29,747 nucleotides of DNA from CAZPMT01 sp964587655. GTDB lineage: Bacteria > Hydrogenedentota > Hydrogenedentia > Hydrogenedentales > SLHB01. Positions 10,001 through 17,698 of the stretch are shown here, one piece after another. How positions within the stretch are numbered: the stretch's first letter is position 1; each line of letters begins with the position of its first letter. The notes beneath the pieces were generated by a model, which did no database searches, was not told the origin of the DNA, and saw only the letters and a program-made list of their open reading frames with translations. The translations under genes and the position numbers were made by a program. Location of the stretch: positions 1-29,747 of the forward strand of contig CAZPMT010000062.1 in NCBI GenBank assembly GCA_964587655.1, written 5' to 3'.

Positions 10001-13000
10001 TCCGCATCGAACTTGGCGAGATCGAAACCGCGCTGAGAGAACACCCGAAGGTGCGGGACGCCGTAGTATCGGCCTTGGGCGGCGAGTTGGATCGCAAGAA
10101 GCTGGTTGCTTTCCTGGACGCGCCGGAGAGGCCGCACGGCAGCGAACTCCGCGCGTTCCTTCAACAGCGTTTGCCCGCATACATGGTTCCGAGCGCGTTC
10201 GTTTGCCTGGATGCGTTTCCGCTCACGCCGAACGGCAAAGTAGATCGGCGCGCGCTCGAAAAGCTGCAAATCACCTCCGAAGAGGAGTTTGTTGCGCCGA
10301 GGAATACCGTCGAGGAACGTCTCGCGGCGATCTGGCGAGAGCTGCTGGGCGTCGAGCGCATAGGCGCACACGACGACTTCTTCGCGCTCGGCGGGCACTC
10401 GCTGCTGGCCACGCAAATGATGTCGCGCGTGCGAACGGCATTCAACATGGAGCTTCCGCTGCGTCTGGCATTCGAGGCGCCGACGCTCGAGGGCCTCGCG
10501 GAGCGCATTGCATCGGGCAGGCACACGAAGACACCGGCGATTCGCCATGTTGAACGCGACGGCGTCCGGACATTCCAAGTTTCCTTTGCCCAGCAGCGAC
10601 TGTGGATCATAGACCAACTCGTGCCGGGGAACGTCGCATACTCGATCCCGGTGGCGCTTCGCCTCAGAGGGAAACTCGACGTCGCCGCCGTCGAGAGGTC
10701 CTTGACGGAGATCCTCCGGCGGCACGAGGCGCTTCGGACGCGCTTCGTCATCGAGAACGGCGAGCCGCGGCAGGAGATCATGCCTCCCGCGCCGTGTTTC
10801 ATGCGGTTGGTGGAACTCAGCGAGATCGATCCGCGACGCCAGGAAGCCGAACTGCAACGGGACATCGTCGACGATACGATGCGGCCGTTCGACCTCGCTA
10901 CCGGGCCGCTCTTCCGCTCTGCACTCTTCACACTAGGCGCCGAGCACCACGTCCTGCTTCTCCTCGTGCATCACATCGTGTCGGACGGCTGGTCTTTCGG
11001 TATCCTGCTGGAGGAGTTGGCCGCGTTGTACACGGCTTACAGGTCAGGCCGGGAGTCTCCTCTTCCGGAATTGCCCGTGCAGTACGTGGACTTCGCCGCG
11101 TGGCAGCGGGAGTGGCTTCAGGGTGAGGCGCTTGAGGTCCAGCTTTTGTACTGGAGAGATCGCCTCTCGGATGCGCCGTTGCTCGACTTCCCAACGGACC
11201 ATCCGAGACCGCCTGAACAGAGCCTGCGCGGCGCAAAGAGGACCGTCATCCTGCCCACGGCGTTGACGGAAAAACTCAAGCAGTTGAGTCTGGACCATGG
11301 CGCGACGCTTTTCATGACGCTCCTTGCGGCGTTCAAGGCCCTCTTGCAGCGGTACTGCGGGCAGGATGACATCATGATCGGCTCGCCCATCGCAAACCGG
11401 AATCATCCCGGCCTGGAAGGCACAATCGGCTTCTTCGTCAACACGCTGGCGCTGCGGACCGATTTGAGCGGCAACCCAACGTTCCTCGAACTTCTGGAAC
11501 GGGTCCGCGCCACGGCCCTCGGGGCATACGAGCATCAGGACGTGCCGTTCGACAAACTAGTCGAGGAACTGCGGCCGCAGCGGGACCCGAGCCGGAACCC
11601 GATCGTGCAGATCGGGTTCGGATTGCAGAATGCGCCGTTCAAAGGGATCGTTATCCCGGGCCTCGCCGCCGGGTTCGTCGAAGATGAAGTGCGCACGACC
11701 CATTTTGATCTCGAGTTGCTGGTGACCGAGGACCCGGACGGGCTGGTGTGCGCGGCGGCCTACAGCACGGACCTGTTCGAAGACGACACGATACGGCGTT
11801 TCCTGATCCACTGGGGGCGCCTGATCGAGTCCGTCGTGGCCAATCCTTCGCAACGGCTGTCCGAGATATCGCTGCTTAGCCCGGAGGAGCGGCGGACCCT
11901 CCTTGTCGAATGGAACGCCACGTCGACGGACTTCCCGCGATTCGCCACGCTCGCGGCGTTGTTTGAAGGCCAGGTCGCGCGCGCTCTGGACGCCGAAGCG
12001 GTGGTATTTGGCTCCGAGCACGTGACCTACGATGAACTCAATGCGCGCGTGAACCGGCTCGCGCACTACCTTCGCGGCCTCGGCGTGGATCCCGGCGCTT
12101 TCGTCGGACTCTGCCTGCCCCGGAACGTGGACATGATCGTTGCCACACTCGCCGTCATCAAGGCCGGCGCCGCATACGTGCCGCTGGACGCCGATTATCC
12201 GAAGGCGCGGATCGCCTACCTGCTTCGGGATGCGAATGTGCCGGTCGTGATCACGCAATCTTCGCTGTCGGACCTGCTGCCGCGGAGAGAAACGGGAGGG
12301 GGAGGTCCCTGCCCAGCCGGGACTATCGCCGAAGGCCCCTCCTCGGCAAGACTCCTTTGCCTCGACGAAGAACGCGACGAGATCTCTCGCTGTAGTTCGG
12401 AGAACCTTCCCGCCGCGGGAAGCGCCGCCGATCTGGCCTACGTGATGTACACCTCAGGCTCGACCGGCGAGCCGAAGGGGGTGTCCATTCCACGACGGGC
12501 CATCGCGCGCCTCGTGCTCAACACCGACTACCTCCAACTGGGGCCCGGAGATCGTGTCGTTCAGGCTGCTAACATGGCCTTTGACGCGGCGACCTTCGAG
12601 ATCTGGGGACCGCTGCTGACCGGCGGATGCGTCGTCATCATGCCGCGGGACGTTTCTCTTAACGCGCGCGACATGGCGGCGTTCCTTCGGACCGAGCGCG
12701 TCACGGCGATGTTCCTCACGACCGCGCTGTTCAATCAGGTCGCCCAGCAGACGCCGGACGCCTTCACCACGCTGCGGTGCGTGATGTTCGGCGGAGAGCA
12801 AGTTGACCCGCAGTGGGTGCGGACGGTCCTGCGCGAGGGTCCGCCGCAACGCCTGCTGCACGTGTACGGGCCTACCGAGACGACGACGTTCGCAACATGG
12901 CATTGGGTGAAAGAGGTCCCGGAAGACGCCAAGACCATTCCCATCGGGCGTCCGATCGCGAACACCACCCTCTATGTCCTCGACCGCGCCTTGCAGCCGG

Positions 13001-14568
13001 TTCCAGTCGGCGTTCCTGGCGAGCTCTACATCGGCGGCGATGGCCTCGCCCGAGATTATCTACACGCGCCGGAAATGACCGCGGCGCGGTTCGTCTCCGC
13101 GCCGTTTGCCGAAGCGCGCGGGGAGCGCCTGTACAAGACGGGAGACAGCGTGCGATATCTCGCGGACGGCTCAATCGAATTCCTGGGCCGCATTGATTTC
13201 CAAGTGAAGATGCGCGGATTCAGGATCGAACTTGGCGAGATCGAGACAACGTTGCGCGCGCACCCCGCAGTCCAGGATGCGCTCGTCGTGGTGCTGGACG
13301 AACCGCGCGTCGGCAAGCGGCTCGCTGCCTACCTGGCGGCGCCCGCAAAGCCTGACGCGGCGGAACTGCGGGCGTACCTTCAGGAGCGTCTTCCTGTGTA
13401 CATGATCCCGCGCGCATTCGTATACCTCGACGCGTTTCCGCTCAACCCAAACGGAAAAGTGGACCGGCGGGCGCTGCCGAAGCCGGACTTGGCCGCGGAT
13501 CAGGCCGCGCGCCACGTGTCCCCGCGAACCGAAACGGAAAGGGGCCTCGCCGCCATTTGGGAAAACCTGCTCAAGGTGGAGCGTGTCGGCATCGACGACA
13601 ACTTCTTCAACCTCGGCGGGCATTCGCTCCTGGCCATGACGCTTATTCATCGCATCGAAACCGGCTTCGGCAAGCGCCTGCCGTTGGCGGCGTTGTTCCG
13701 GGCGCCGACGATTCGACAGCTTGCCGAGTTGATCGCCAATGAGGAGCCCGTGATGCAGGACGCCCTGCTCGTGCCTCTTCAGCGCGAAGGAGAGTATCCG
13801 CCGTTCTTCTGCGTACCGGGCATTCGCGGCGAGGTGTTCTCGCTGAAGGCATTCGCCGAGCTTCTAGGCCGCGACCAGCCGTTCTATGCAATCGAGTTGC
13901 CCGACCAGGATCATATTCCGAAATCCCTTGGAGAGTATGCGGAAGAGTTCGTCGAACACGTTCGGAGCATCCGGCCTCACGGGCCATACTACCTCGGCGG
14001 ACTGTGTTTCGGCGGCGTGATCGCTTACGAAATGGCCCAGCAACTGACGGCCCGGGGAGAGGAGGTCGCGTTCCTGGGACTGTTCGAAGCCTACGCCTTT
14101 GACGGCCGCCCATTGTGGAAAACGAAGCTCGCATGGATGGCGCATAATCTCGCGCGAGGCCGCGTGTACGCCGCCGTCCGAGCGGGATTCATCGAGCTGC
14201 GGCAGGTGAGACAGTTGAGCTTCGAGAAACTCTTCCTGGCCCTTGCGCCGGCGGGTATGTTCGAGCGGCGGCGCCTGAAGTATGAGGGCCGGGCCGATCG
14301 CCGGCGGCGGGGCAGGATCTTCGTCAACTATACGCCAAGGCCGTATGCCGGAAAGGTATTCCTGTTCCGGGCCATCCAAGCCGACGATGATTTCTATCAG
14401 TTCGGCGAATCGGCGAACGGCTGGGCGCCCTTGTGTTCGCAGCCCGTCGAAATGTATGCGTATAACTGCGGGCACGGAAACTTCATGGAGGAACCCCACA
14501 TCGACGGCTTGGCGCGGGACGTGAGGGGTTGTTTCGAGCGGCTTCATCGCGGCGGCGCGTCCGTGTAA
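4057..14568 (+). CDS. three-module non-ribosomal peptide synthetase: TubC-(C-A-T)x3-TE
   Basis: A 3503-aa assembly-line enzyme. Approximate domains: TubC-type docking 1-55; C1 55-510; A1 515-1005; T1 1029-1098 (GGHSLL); C2 1109-1560; A2 1570-2070; T2 2085-2150; C3 2172-2615; A3 2625-3140; T3 3155-3228; TE 3232-3503. Three A domains with YTSGSTG or HTSGSTG, and no epimerisation domain, predict an all-L tripeptide core. C2 (His1250-His1251) and C3 (His2305-His2306) have intact HHxxxDG motifs. C1 reads HLAVFDG, so the catalytic second His is Leu192. The TE nucleophile elbow is GLCFGG (Cys3317), with Glu3344 at the usual Asp position and His3473. The start at 4057 is chosen because the docking fold begins there; its ribosome site is weak and a TTG at 4027 is an alternative. 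C2 and C3 are very alike, suggesting module duplication. No PPTase or MbtH gene is in the window. Confidence 0.95.
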   Translation: MSLASLKDLLERGFRFWAEDDRLRYSGPSDTVAPDLSQQIARHEKTLIDLIGPGCALVAASPAQQRLLFSEQLSRGLPVYNVTDAAFRVRGSLDSDLLRRALSDIHRRHEALRASFIEIDGLWVQRIFKDVALDFRVVDLTDLAPENREDRSMTLATEELARTFDLMKGSLFRAVLYVLGPDDHLLVFPAHLAVFDGVSLGVLLHELGALYGSYQSGDPPALQDASSQFDERFVNERGLPTEEVHQREIAFWRECLAGELPSLELPADRVRPPAPSHRGGKHCITISRALTDRLRALAQAENTSLFSTMLAALDVLVFRYTGHEDLLIATLTSGRAGARGQSVMGFFQNTVALRNHVPGNLSLKEFLRRIHQTASDAFAHQETPFDAVVRAVHPTRDAAREPVVQVMLVQDEPPIGDLARAGLRFEPLVIDTGTAIFDLTFVVRDLGEVLQIIAEYSSDLFDAGRIIRMLGHFENLLAAIVEDATQRIDFVPILSAEERHKLLVEWNATEFACRDDVCLHDLFEAQVERDPGATAIIFEGVSLTYRELNARANQLAHYLLRLGVGPEVLAGICAERSIELMVSVYGVLKAGGAYVPLDPALPPDRLAFMLRDSGAKILITQERTVGQLPECEGKVIIIDAEWDRISLEPDTNPRVPMSPDNLAYVIYTSGSTGTPKGVTVPHRAICNHAQWHQQAFPLGPGDSVLQKSAFNFDTSMLEIVCPLVAGARLVIARPGAHYDPSYLVKVIIEHRVTTVDFLPAQLAVLLDEPGIEHCDSLRWVTTGADVVPPELVRRFHDRLNADLYNCYGPTETTVEVTYRRCERSMEDGPVPIGRPCPNTRVYIVDRHVQPVPIGVPGELMIGGAQVARGYLNRPELTTERFIADPFSNDPAARIYRTGDLARYRSDGNIEFLGRIDDQVKVRGFRIELGEVEAAVRQHPNVADVAVVAPEERPGVRRLIAYAVLKDGDATTAEDLRRFLQPRLPEYMLPGTFVLLDELPLLPSGKIDRRALTARHVAAVEPRGELTLPRTPIEERLASLWRELLGLDQVSVRDNFFEVGGHSLLAAQLTSRIRGVFGVDLPLRVFFEGPTIAALAECVASMRRSELPPITRIPRDEPIPLSLAQKRLWFIDQLIPGNTAYTVSIPIRMAGDLDARALEHALTEIVRRHEPLRTRFVPRDGEPVQEILPASPFSLKRCDLSAIDPRHEEIELHKRMMDERHQPFDLSSGPLIRAILFSMGGDRHVLLILLHHIISDGWSVGVLVDELAALYRACDSDLPSPIEELSIQYADFAVWQRGWLRGQVLDDHVAYWKERLAGLATLEFPADRTRPARQSLRGATEWVTIPSELTRALHQLSVKHGVTLFMTLLAAFKTLLYRYCGQEDIVVGSPIANRNYPGLERLIGFFVNTLVMRTDLGGDPAFLEVLDRVRETALGAYEHQDAPFDKLVEELHPERDPSRNPIFQIGFALQNVPLNEIDLPGLSLQFMREESHTTHVDLEMLITEEPQGLVCMTAYSTDLFDAPTIRRFLAHWLRLVEEVAANPKRAISEIPFLSEEELHRLIVEWNATGAPYPREACLHQLIERQAEETPDAPALMFDDATMTYRELDARANQMAHYLRELGVGPDRLAGVCLERSLDLVVALYGVLKAGGAYVPLDPSYPRERLMLIIEDAAAPVVLTRQCFAEMLSGSAARLVFVDADREAIERAPSTRPASGVDADRLAYVIHTSGSTGRPKGVMVSHRAICNHMFWMRDLYPCTPEDRVLQWVSFNFDASLLDLFAPLTMGACVVLARPEGGSDPRYLIEAIERYRITGLNFVPSPLQAFLAEPDFSRCTSLRWINCGGEALSTALAARFADALGAQVRNMYGPTEAAVTVLTHVYDGREGSAWIPIGRPPPNVNVYVLDRRLQPAPIGVAGELCITGVQLARGYLNQPELTDAKFVRNPFSDDPGSRLYRTGDLVRYRPDGEIEFVGRVDDQVKVRGFRIELGEIETALREHPKVRDAVVSALGGELDRKKLVAFLDAPERPHGSELRAFLQQRLPAYMVPSAFVCLDAFPLTPNGKVDRRALEKLQITSEEEFVAPRNTVEERLAAIWRELLGVERIGAHDDFFALGGHSLLATQMMSRVRTAFNMELPLRLAFEAPTLEGLAERIASGRHTKTPAIRHVERDGVRTFQVSFAQQRLWIIDQLVPGNVAYSIPVALRLRGKLDVAAVERSLTEILRRHEALRTRFVIENGEPRQEIMPPAPCFMRLVELSEIDPRRQEAELQRDIVDDTMRPFDLATGPLFRSALFTLGAEHHVLLLLVHHIVSDGWSFGILLEELAALYTAYRSGRESPLPELPVQYVDFAAWQREWLQGEALEVQLLYWRDRLSDAPLLDFPTDHPRPPEQSLRGAKRTVILPTALTEKLKQLSLDHGATLFMTLLAAFKALLQRYCGQDDIMIGSPIANRNHPGLEGTIGFFVNTLALRTDLSGNPTFLELLERVRATALGAYEHQDVPFDKLVEELRPQRDPSRNPIVQIGFGLQNAPFKGIVIPGLAAGFVEDEVRTTHFDLELLVTEDPDGLVCAAAYSTDLFEDDTIRRFLIHWGRLIESVVANPSQRLSEISLLSPEERRTLLVEWNATSTDFPRFATLAALFEGQVARALDAEAVVFGSEHVTYDELNARVNRLAHYLRGLGVDPGAFVGLCLPRNVDMIVATLAVIKAGAAYVPLDADYPKARIAYLLRDANVPVVITQSSLSDLLPRRETGGGGPCPAGTIAEGPSSARLLCLDEERDEISRCSSENLPAAGSAADLAYVMYTSGSTGEPKGVSIPRRAIARLVLNTDYLQLGPGDRVVQAANMAFDAATFEIWGPLLTGGCVVIMPRDVSLNARDMAAFLRTERVTAMFLTTALFNQVAQQTPDAFTTLRCVMFGGEQVDPQWVRTVLREGPPQRLLHVYGPTETTTFATWHWVKEVPEDAKTIPIGRPIANTTLYVLDRALQPVPVGVPGELYIGGDGLARDYLHAPEMTAARFVSAPFAEARGERLYKTGDSVRYLADGSIEFLGRIDFQVKMRGFRIELGEIETTLRAHPAVQDALVVVLDEPRVGKRLAAYLAAPAKPDAAELRAYLQERLPVYMIPRAFVYLDAFPLNPNGKVDRRALPKPDLAADQAARHVSPRTETERGLAAIWENLLKVERVGIDDNFFNLGGHSLLAMTLIHRIETGFGKRLPLAALFRAPTIRQLAELIANEEPVMQDALLVPLQREGEYPPFFCVPGIRGEVFSLKAFAELLGRDQPFYAIELPDQDHIPKSLGEYAEEFVEHVRSIRPHGPYYLGGLCFGGVIAYEMAQQLTARGEEVAFLGLFEAYAFDGRPLWKTKLAWMAHNLARGRVYAAVRAGFIELRQVRQLSFEKLFLALAPAGMFERRRLKYEGRADRRRRGRIFVNYTPRPYAGKVFLFRAIQADDDFYQFGESANGWAPLCSQPVEMYAYNCGHGNFMEEPHIDGLARDVRGCFERLHRGGASV

Positions 14569-14624
14569 TGCCGACGCGCGATGTGATAACGTAGGCACGA
14601 AACCTTGTATAGGAGAAGGCCACG

Positions 14625-15638
14625 ATGGAACCCATACGTATCGGGATTATCGGATGTGGGAAGATCGCCACGGTGGAGCACGTGCCGCGGTATCAGTCAA
14701 TCAAGGGAGTTCGGATCGTCTCGCTGCTTGACGTGAAGAAAAGCCAGATCGAGGCCCTTCGCAAGGCGCGAGATCTCGATGCGAAAGGATACGTGGATCC
14801 CGAAGCGTTTTTCGCCTCCGGCATTGATGCGGTCTCGATCTGCACACCGAACAACTTGCACTGCCGGCAAACCATAGCCGCGCTCAAGGCGGGCCTGCAT
14901 GTGCTGTGCGAGAAGCCGATGGCGGCTTCCGCCGCGGACGCGACACGCATGATCGAGACGGCCCGGAAAGCAGGCAGGATCCTGCAGATCAACCAAACCT
15001 TCCACTATATCCCGGCGTACATCAAGATCGCCGGCCTGGTTGCGCGCGGCGCCATCGGCCGGCCCATACACGTTCGTTGTATTCGCTCCGGGGGTACATC
15101 GCCGGACGAGGGCTGGTCTCCGGGCGCGCGCTGGTTCGTCTCGAAGGCCTCAAGCGGCGGGGTGATCCTCGACATCGGCGTCCACATGGCCGAGATGATG
15201 CAGTGGGTCGTCGGCGACGTCGCTGAGATCGCGGCCTGTGTCGACACGCGAAAGCCGGGCATCGACGTCCCCGACAACGCGAGCGCACTCATGCGGTTCA
15301 AGAGCGGCGCTACGGGCGTGCTCGAATTGAGTTGGACGACGCCCGTGGGCGCGGGTTGGCTCGAGATCTACGGAACGAAGGGGACGCTGCGCGTAGGTTT
15401 CTCCGCCGAACATCCCATCGAACTCATTCAACCCGGTCCGAAAGGAAAGCCGGATAGAGTTTCGCACCCGAGTCCGGCAGTCAACGTGAAGCACAGTCAC
15501 CAGCGGTTCATCGACGCGATTCTGGGCAGGTCTCCTTCACCGACCCCGGGAGAAATCGGGCGAAGGGCCGTGGCATTGTGCGAAGCGATCGCGCGGGCCG
15601 GCAAGGCCGGCAAGTTCGTGGCCGTCAAACAGTTTTGA
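14625..15638 (+). CDS. Gfo/Idh/MocA family NAD(P)-dependent oxidoreductase
   Basis: A 337-aa protein of typical family length. The N-terminal Rossmann fold carries GIIGCGKIA (residues 7-15), CEKPMA supplies the conserved Lys of the EKP motif, and DIGVHMAEMM is the equivalent of the GxHxxD catalytic segment in the C-terminal alpha/beta domain. Relatives oxidise or reduce sugars, inositols and related polyols using NAD(P)H. AGGAGA lies 8 nt before the ATG. It starts 56 bp after the NRPS stop on the same strand, so co-transcription is plausible and it might act on the peptide product, but the family is so broad that an unrelated sugar role is equally possible. The substrate cannot be read from sequence. 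Confidence 0.9.
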   Translation: MEPIRIGIIGCGKIATVEHVPRYQSIKGVRIVSLLDVKKSQIEALRKARDLDAKGYVDPEAFFASGIDAVSICTPNNLHCRQTIAALKAGLHVLCEKPMAASAADATRMIETARKAGRILQINQTFHYIPAYIKIAGLVARGAIGRPIHVRCIRSGGTSPDEGWSPGARWFVSKASSGGVILDIGVHMAEMMQWVVGDVAEIAACVDTRKPGIDVPDNASALMRFKSGATGVLELSWTTPVGAGWLEIYGTKGTLRVGFSAEHPIELIQPGPKGKPDRVSHPSPAVNVKHSHQRFIDAILGRSPSPTPGEIGRRAVALCEAIARAGKAGKFVAVKQF

Positions 15639-15702
15639 GCGGCGTGAACGGGAATCGTCGAAGCGACTTGGCGGCCGGAGCGTGCGCTGAGGAGGTGTGG
15701 TC

Positions 15703-16022
15703 ATGACAGACAAGCACACGGTTGGAAAAAAGATGCGGCAATTGAGGGATTTCCTGTTCTTGCAGTAACGGACGAAGCGACGGAGCTTGCCGCCGTGTAT
15801 CTCCAAGACATGACGCTTCCGGAACGGGCCAATGCGGATGCCCTTCATCTCGCTCTGGCAACTCTTAACGGCATGGACTATCTTTTGACCTGGAATTGCC
15901 GGCATATCGCGCGCGGATCGGTGAAACGCGCATTGCCTCTGATTAACGCGGCGCGCGGGTTTGGTTCTCCAACCATCTGCACGCCCGAGGAGTTGCTGTA
16001 TGGCGACGAAGACCTGGATTGA
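15703..16022 (+). pseudogene. truncated PIN-domain (VapC-like) toxin remnant
   Basis: Translation in the frame ending at 16022 gives a clear C-terminal half of a PIN ribonuclease: a GFPVLAVTDE strand, then ANADALHLALA with the conserved acidic residue, then YLLTWNCRHIA, then ICTPEELL near the end. The N-terminal half, with the first catalytic Asp, is missing. Upstream, an ATG at 15703 with an excellent GAGGAGG ribosome site (15689-15695) opens a different frame that stops after 21 codons at 15768. The arrangement looks like a deletion and frameshift that left the translation start intact and removed the N-terminus. The antitoxin-like gene behind it is still intact. An internal start producing the half-domain alone cannot be excluded, but it would lack the full active site. 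Confidence 0.7.
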
Positions 16023-16173
16023 CCCAATTGTCGAAGAGGTCCGAAAAGCCCGCGACGAATTGGCGCGCGAGGCCGGGTATGACTTGCGGCGACTGGCGGC
16101 ACGGCTCCAAGAGTCGCAGAAGCGGCACGGCGACAAGCTTGTCAAGCGTCCACCGCAGATACTAGATCGCTGA
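16000..16173 (+). CDS. small antitoxin-like protein paired with PIN remnant
   Basis: A 57-aa protein. Its ATG lies inside the last 23 bp of the PIN remnant, with GAGGAG at 15987-15992, the usual translational coupling of a toxin-antitoxin pair. The sequence runs DPIVEEVRKARDELAREAG then a charged amphipathic helix and a basic tail ending PPQILDR. The (D)xIVxEVRxxRxE pattern recurs in the 59-aa gene at 29489-29668 on the other strand, also next to a PIN-like gene, so the two appear to be one small family. No DNA-binding fold is obvious. Its function as an antitoxin is inferred from context only. With its toxin broken, it may be a relic that is still translated. Confidence 0.65.
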   Translation: MATKTWIDPIVEEVRKARDELAREAGYDLRRLAARLQESQKRHGDKLVKRPPQILDR

Positions 16174-16247
16174 ATCCGGGACAATCGCTGTCCCGCCAAA
16201 GACGATCCCGCTCGCGCCAATCGGCACGGTCCCAATCCTGAGCAAAC

Positions 16248-16282
16248 TGACGAATGCTAATTCAATGTGCCGGGACTTGAGC
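16248..16282 (+). repeat. leader repeat segment A, copy 1
   Basis: A 35-bp segment that recurs at 17699-17733 with 32 of 35 identical bases. Both copies share the core ATGTGCCGGGACTTGAGC. In this copy it runs directly into promoter-like segment B, whereas the second copy of A is separated from the second copy of B by 1.8 kb. Confidence 0.75.
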
Positions 16283-16324
16283 GACGAAATGCCGCTTGAC
16301 TACTTGGGGCGAAGGCGCACAATT
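16279..16324 (+). promoter_or_regulatory. promoter-like segment B, copy 1 (upstream of SGNH gene)
   Basis: TTGACT (16296-16301), a 16-bp spacer and CACAAT (16318-16323) resemble a sigma-70 promoter. The whole segment recurs at 19554-19600 upstream of the radical-SAM gene, and the first 22 bp are identical. In both places the first downstream ATG with a ribosome site is 21 nt beyond the final T of the segment. Conservation of both boxes and of the distance to the ATG supports a promoter-plus-leader role. Confidence 0.55.
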
Positions 16325-16352
16325 ACAGAAGAGGACTTGCCGCGATGAATGC

Positions 16353-17696
16353 GTGGGCATATGCTACCGGCTAAGCGCGCCGAGAGGGCGAAACTCAGGG
16401 AGGCGATCTATTCGAGTTCGTGCGAAAGAATGGTTAGCGCGTTTGGGCTTGACCGCCGCAAGCGTTGTCCTGGGGTACGTCTTGCTGGAAGTGTGCTTGC
16501 GAATGTGGTTTTTTCACAGTCCACTGTGGCCCAATGCGGCCTTGCCGCCGCTGTCCTTTTCCCCCGATCCTGTGCTCGGCTGGAGGACAACGCCCAACCA
16601 GGTCGCCGGCGTAGACCGGCTGGAGTTCCGTGGGATCATCCGGATTAACCCCAAGGGGCTGCGTGACGAGGAGCATTCATATGAACCGGCGCCGGGCGTG
16701 TTCCGCATTGTCCTCCTGGGCGACTCGTTCATGCAGGGCACAAGCGTGGATTATCAGGATTCCTTGCCTTTCCTGATCGAGCAGAGCCTGGCCGACAAGC
16801 GCGTGCAAGTAATCAACTGCGGAGTAGCAGGGTATTCGCTAGTCCAGGAGCTCCTCTTCTTGAAAACGGAGGGCGCGAAATACCACCCGGATCTCGTCCT
16901 GCTGGCAATGTACGCGGAGAACGACGTAGCCGACAGCACCCTGTGCACGGCGCGGCCGGAAGACGGCGAGACGAAGACGGTCCGGCCGTATGCTCGTCGC
17001 GAAGCAGATGGACGCCTCGTTTTCACTGAAGTCGACGTGGAGCGCCTTCAGAAAGAATTGGAGCGCGAGCACAAGACATACACGCCCTTTGAGCTTCTCT
17101 TGAGATCCATGAGACGGAGCATGACCAGTCGAGCGTGCAAACTGGCAATCGGCCTCTTCCGGCAGAAGTTGGAAGAGAAGAACTACAACCCTAACCTGTG
17201 GTTGGGTGTGCATGCGAAAGTGTTCGATCCGGCGCTCTGTCCGGAGGTCTCCTGGTCCAGCGAGGAATACAAGCGCCGGTGGGAAGAAGCCTGGCGCGTC
17301 ACCGAACGAACATTGGAAGAAATCAAAGCCGTTGCTGAAAGCAGCGGGGCGTTGCTGGCCGTTTTCTCGGTCCCCTCCAAACTGCAAGTGGAACGCCGCT
17401 ATCTCGACACTGTGAAGCGCAGGTTCCCGGGAATGGAGTTTGATCTTCTACAGGCGGAACGCCGGACTCAGGCCGTTTGTTCCTGCCTCGGTATCCCTTT
17501 TCTCGGACTGGTGCAGTCCTTTCGAGATGCCGCCGCGGACGGCCAGCACCTCTTCTACCAGATCGATGACGCGCATTGGAATGCCGCAGGCCACCGTTTG
17601 GCTGCACAAGAAACCGCTCAGTGGTTGCGGGATCAGGGATTGGTGCGTGACGCCTTACAGAATGGCCCGCCAAGCGCCGTATTCGATCCTGAGTGA
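16353..17696 (+). CDS. SGNH/GDSL-family hydrolase-like protein with N-terminal membrane anchor
   Basis: About 447 aa. A membrane helix (LTAASVVLGYVLLEVCLRM) follows the basic N-terminus, so the enzyme probably acts outside the inner membrane. SGNH blocks are visible: LLGDSFMQG (block I Ser), NCGVAGYS (block II Gly), AENDV (block III Asn) and DDAHWNAAGH with the Asp/His pair of block V. Relatives are esterases or O-acetyl-modifying enzymes acting on sugars and lipids; the substrate is unknown. The 5' end is uncertain. The ATG with a ribosome site at 16345 stops after nine codons, the frame itself has only GTG at 16353 or a TTG at 16296 that lies in the promoter, and an ATT at 16410 is preceded by AGGGAGG. 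An N-terminal frameshift is likely, and the gene could be a recent pseudogene. Confidence 0.75.
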   Translation: MGICYRLSAPRGRNSGRRSIRVRAKEWLARLGLTAASVVLGYVLLEVCLRMWFFHSPLWPNAALPPLSFSPDPVLGWRTTPNQVAGVDRLEFRGIIRINPKGLRDEEHSYEPAPGVFRIVLLGDSFMQGTSVDYQDSLPFLIEQSLADKRVQVINCGVAGYSLVQELLFLKTEGAKYHPDLVLLAMYAENDVADSTLCTARPEDGETKTVRPYARREADGRLVFTEVDVERLQKELEREHKTYTPFELLLRSMRRSMTSRACKLAIGLFRQKLEEKNYNPNLWLGVHAKVFDPALCPEVSWSSEEYKRRWEEAWRVTERTLEEIKAVAESSGALLAVFSVPSKLQVERRYLDTVKRRFPGMEFDLLQAERRTQAVCSCLGIPFLGLVQSFRDAAADGQHLFYQIDDAHWNAAGHRLAAQETAQWLRDQGLVRDALQNGPPSAVFDPE

Positions 17697-17698
17697 AG

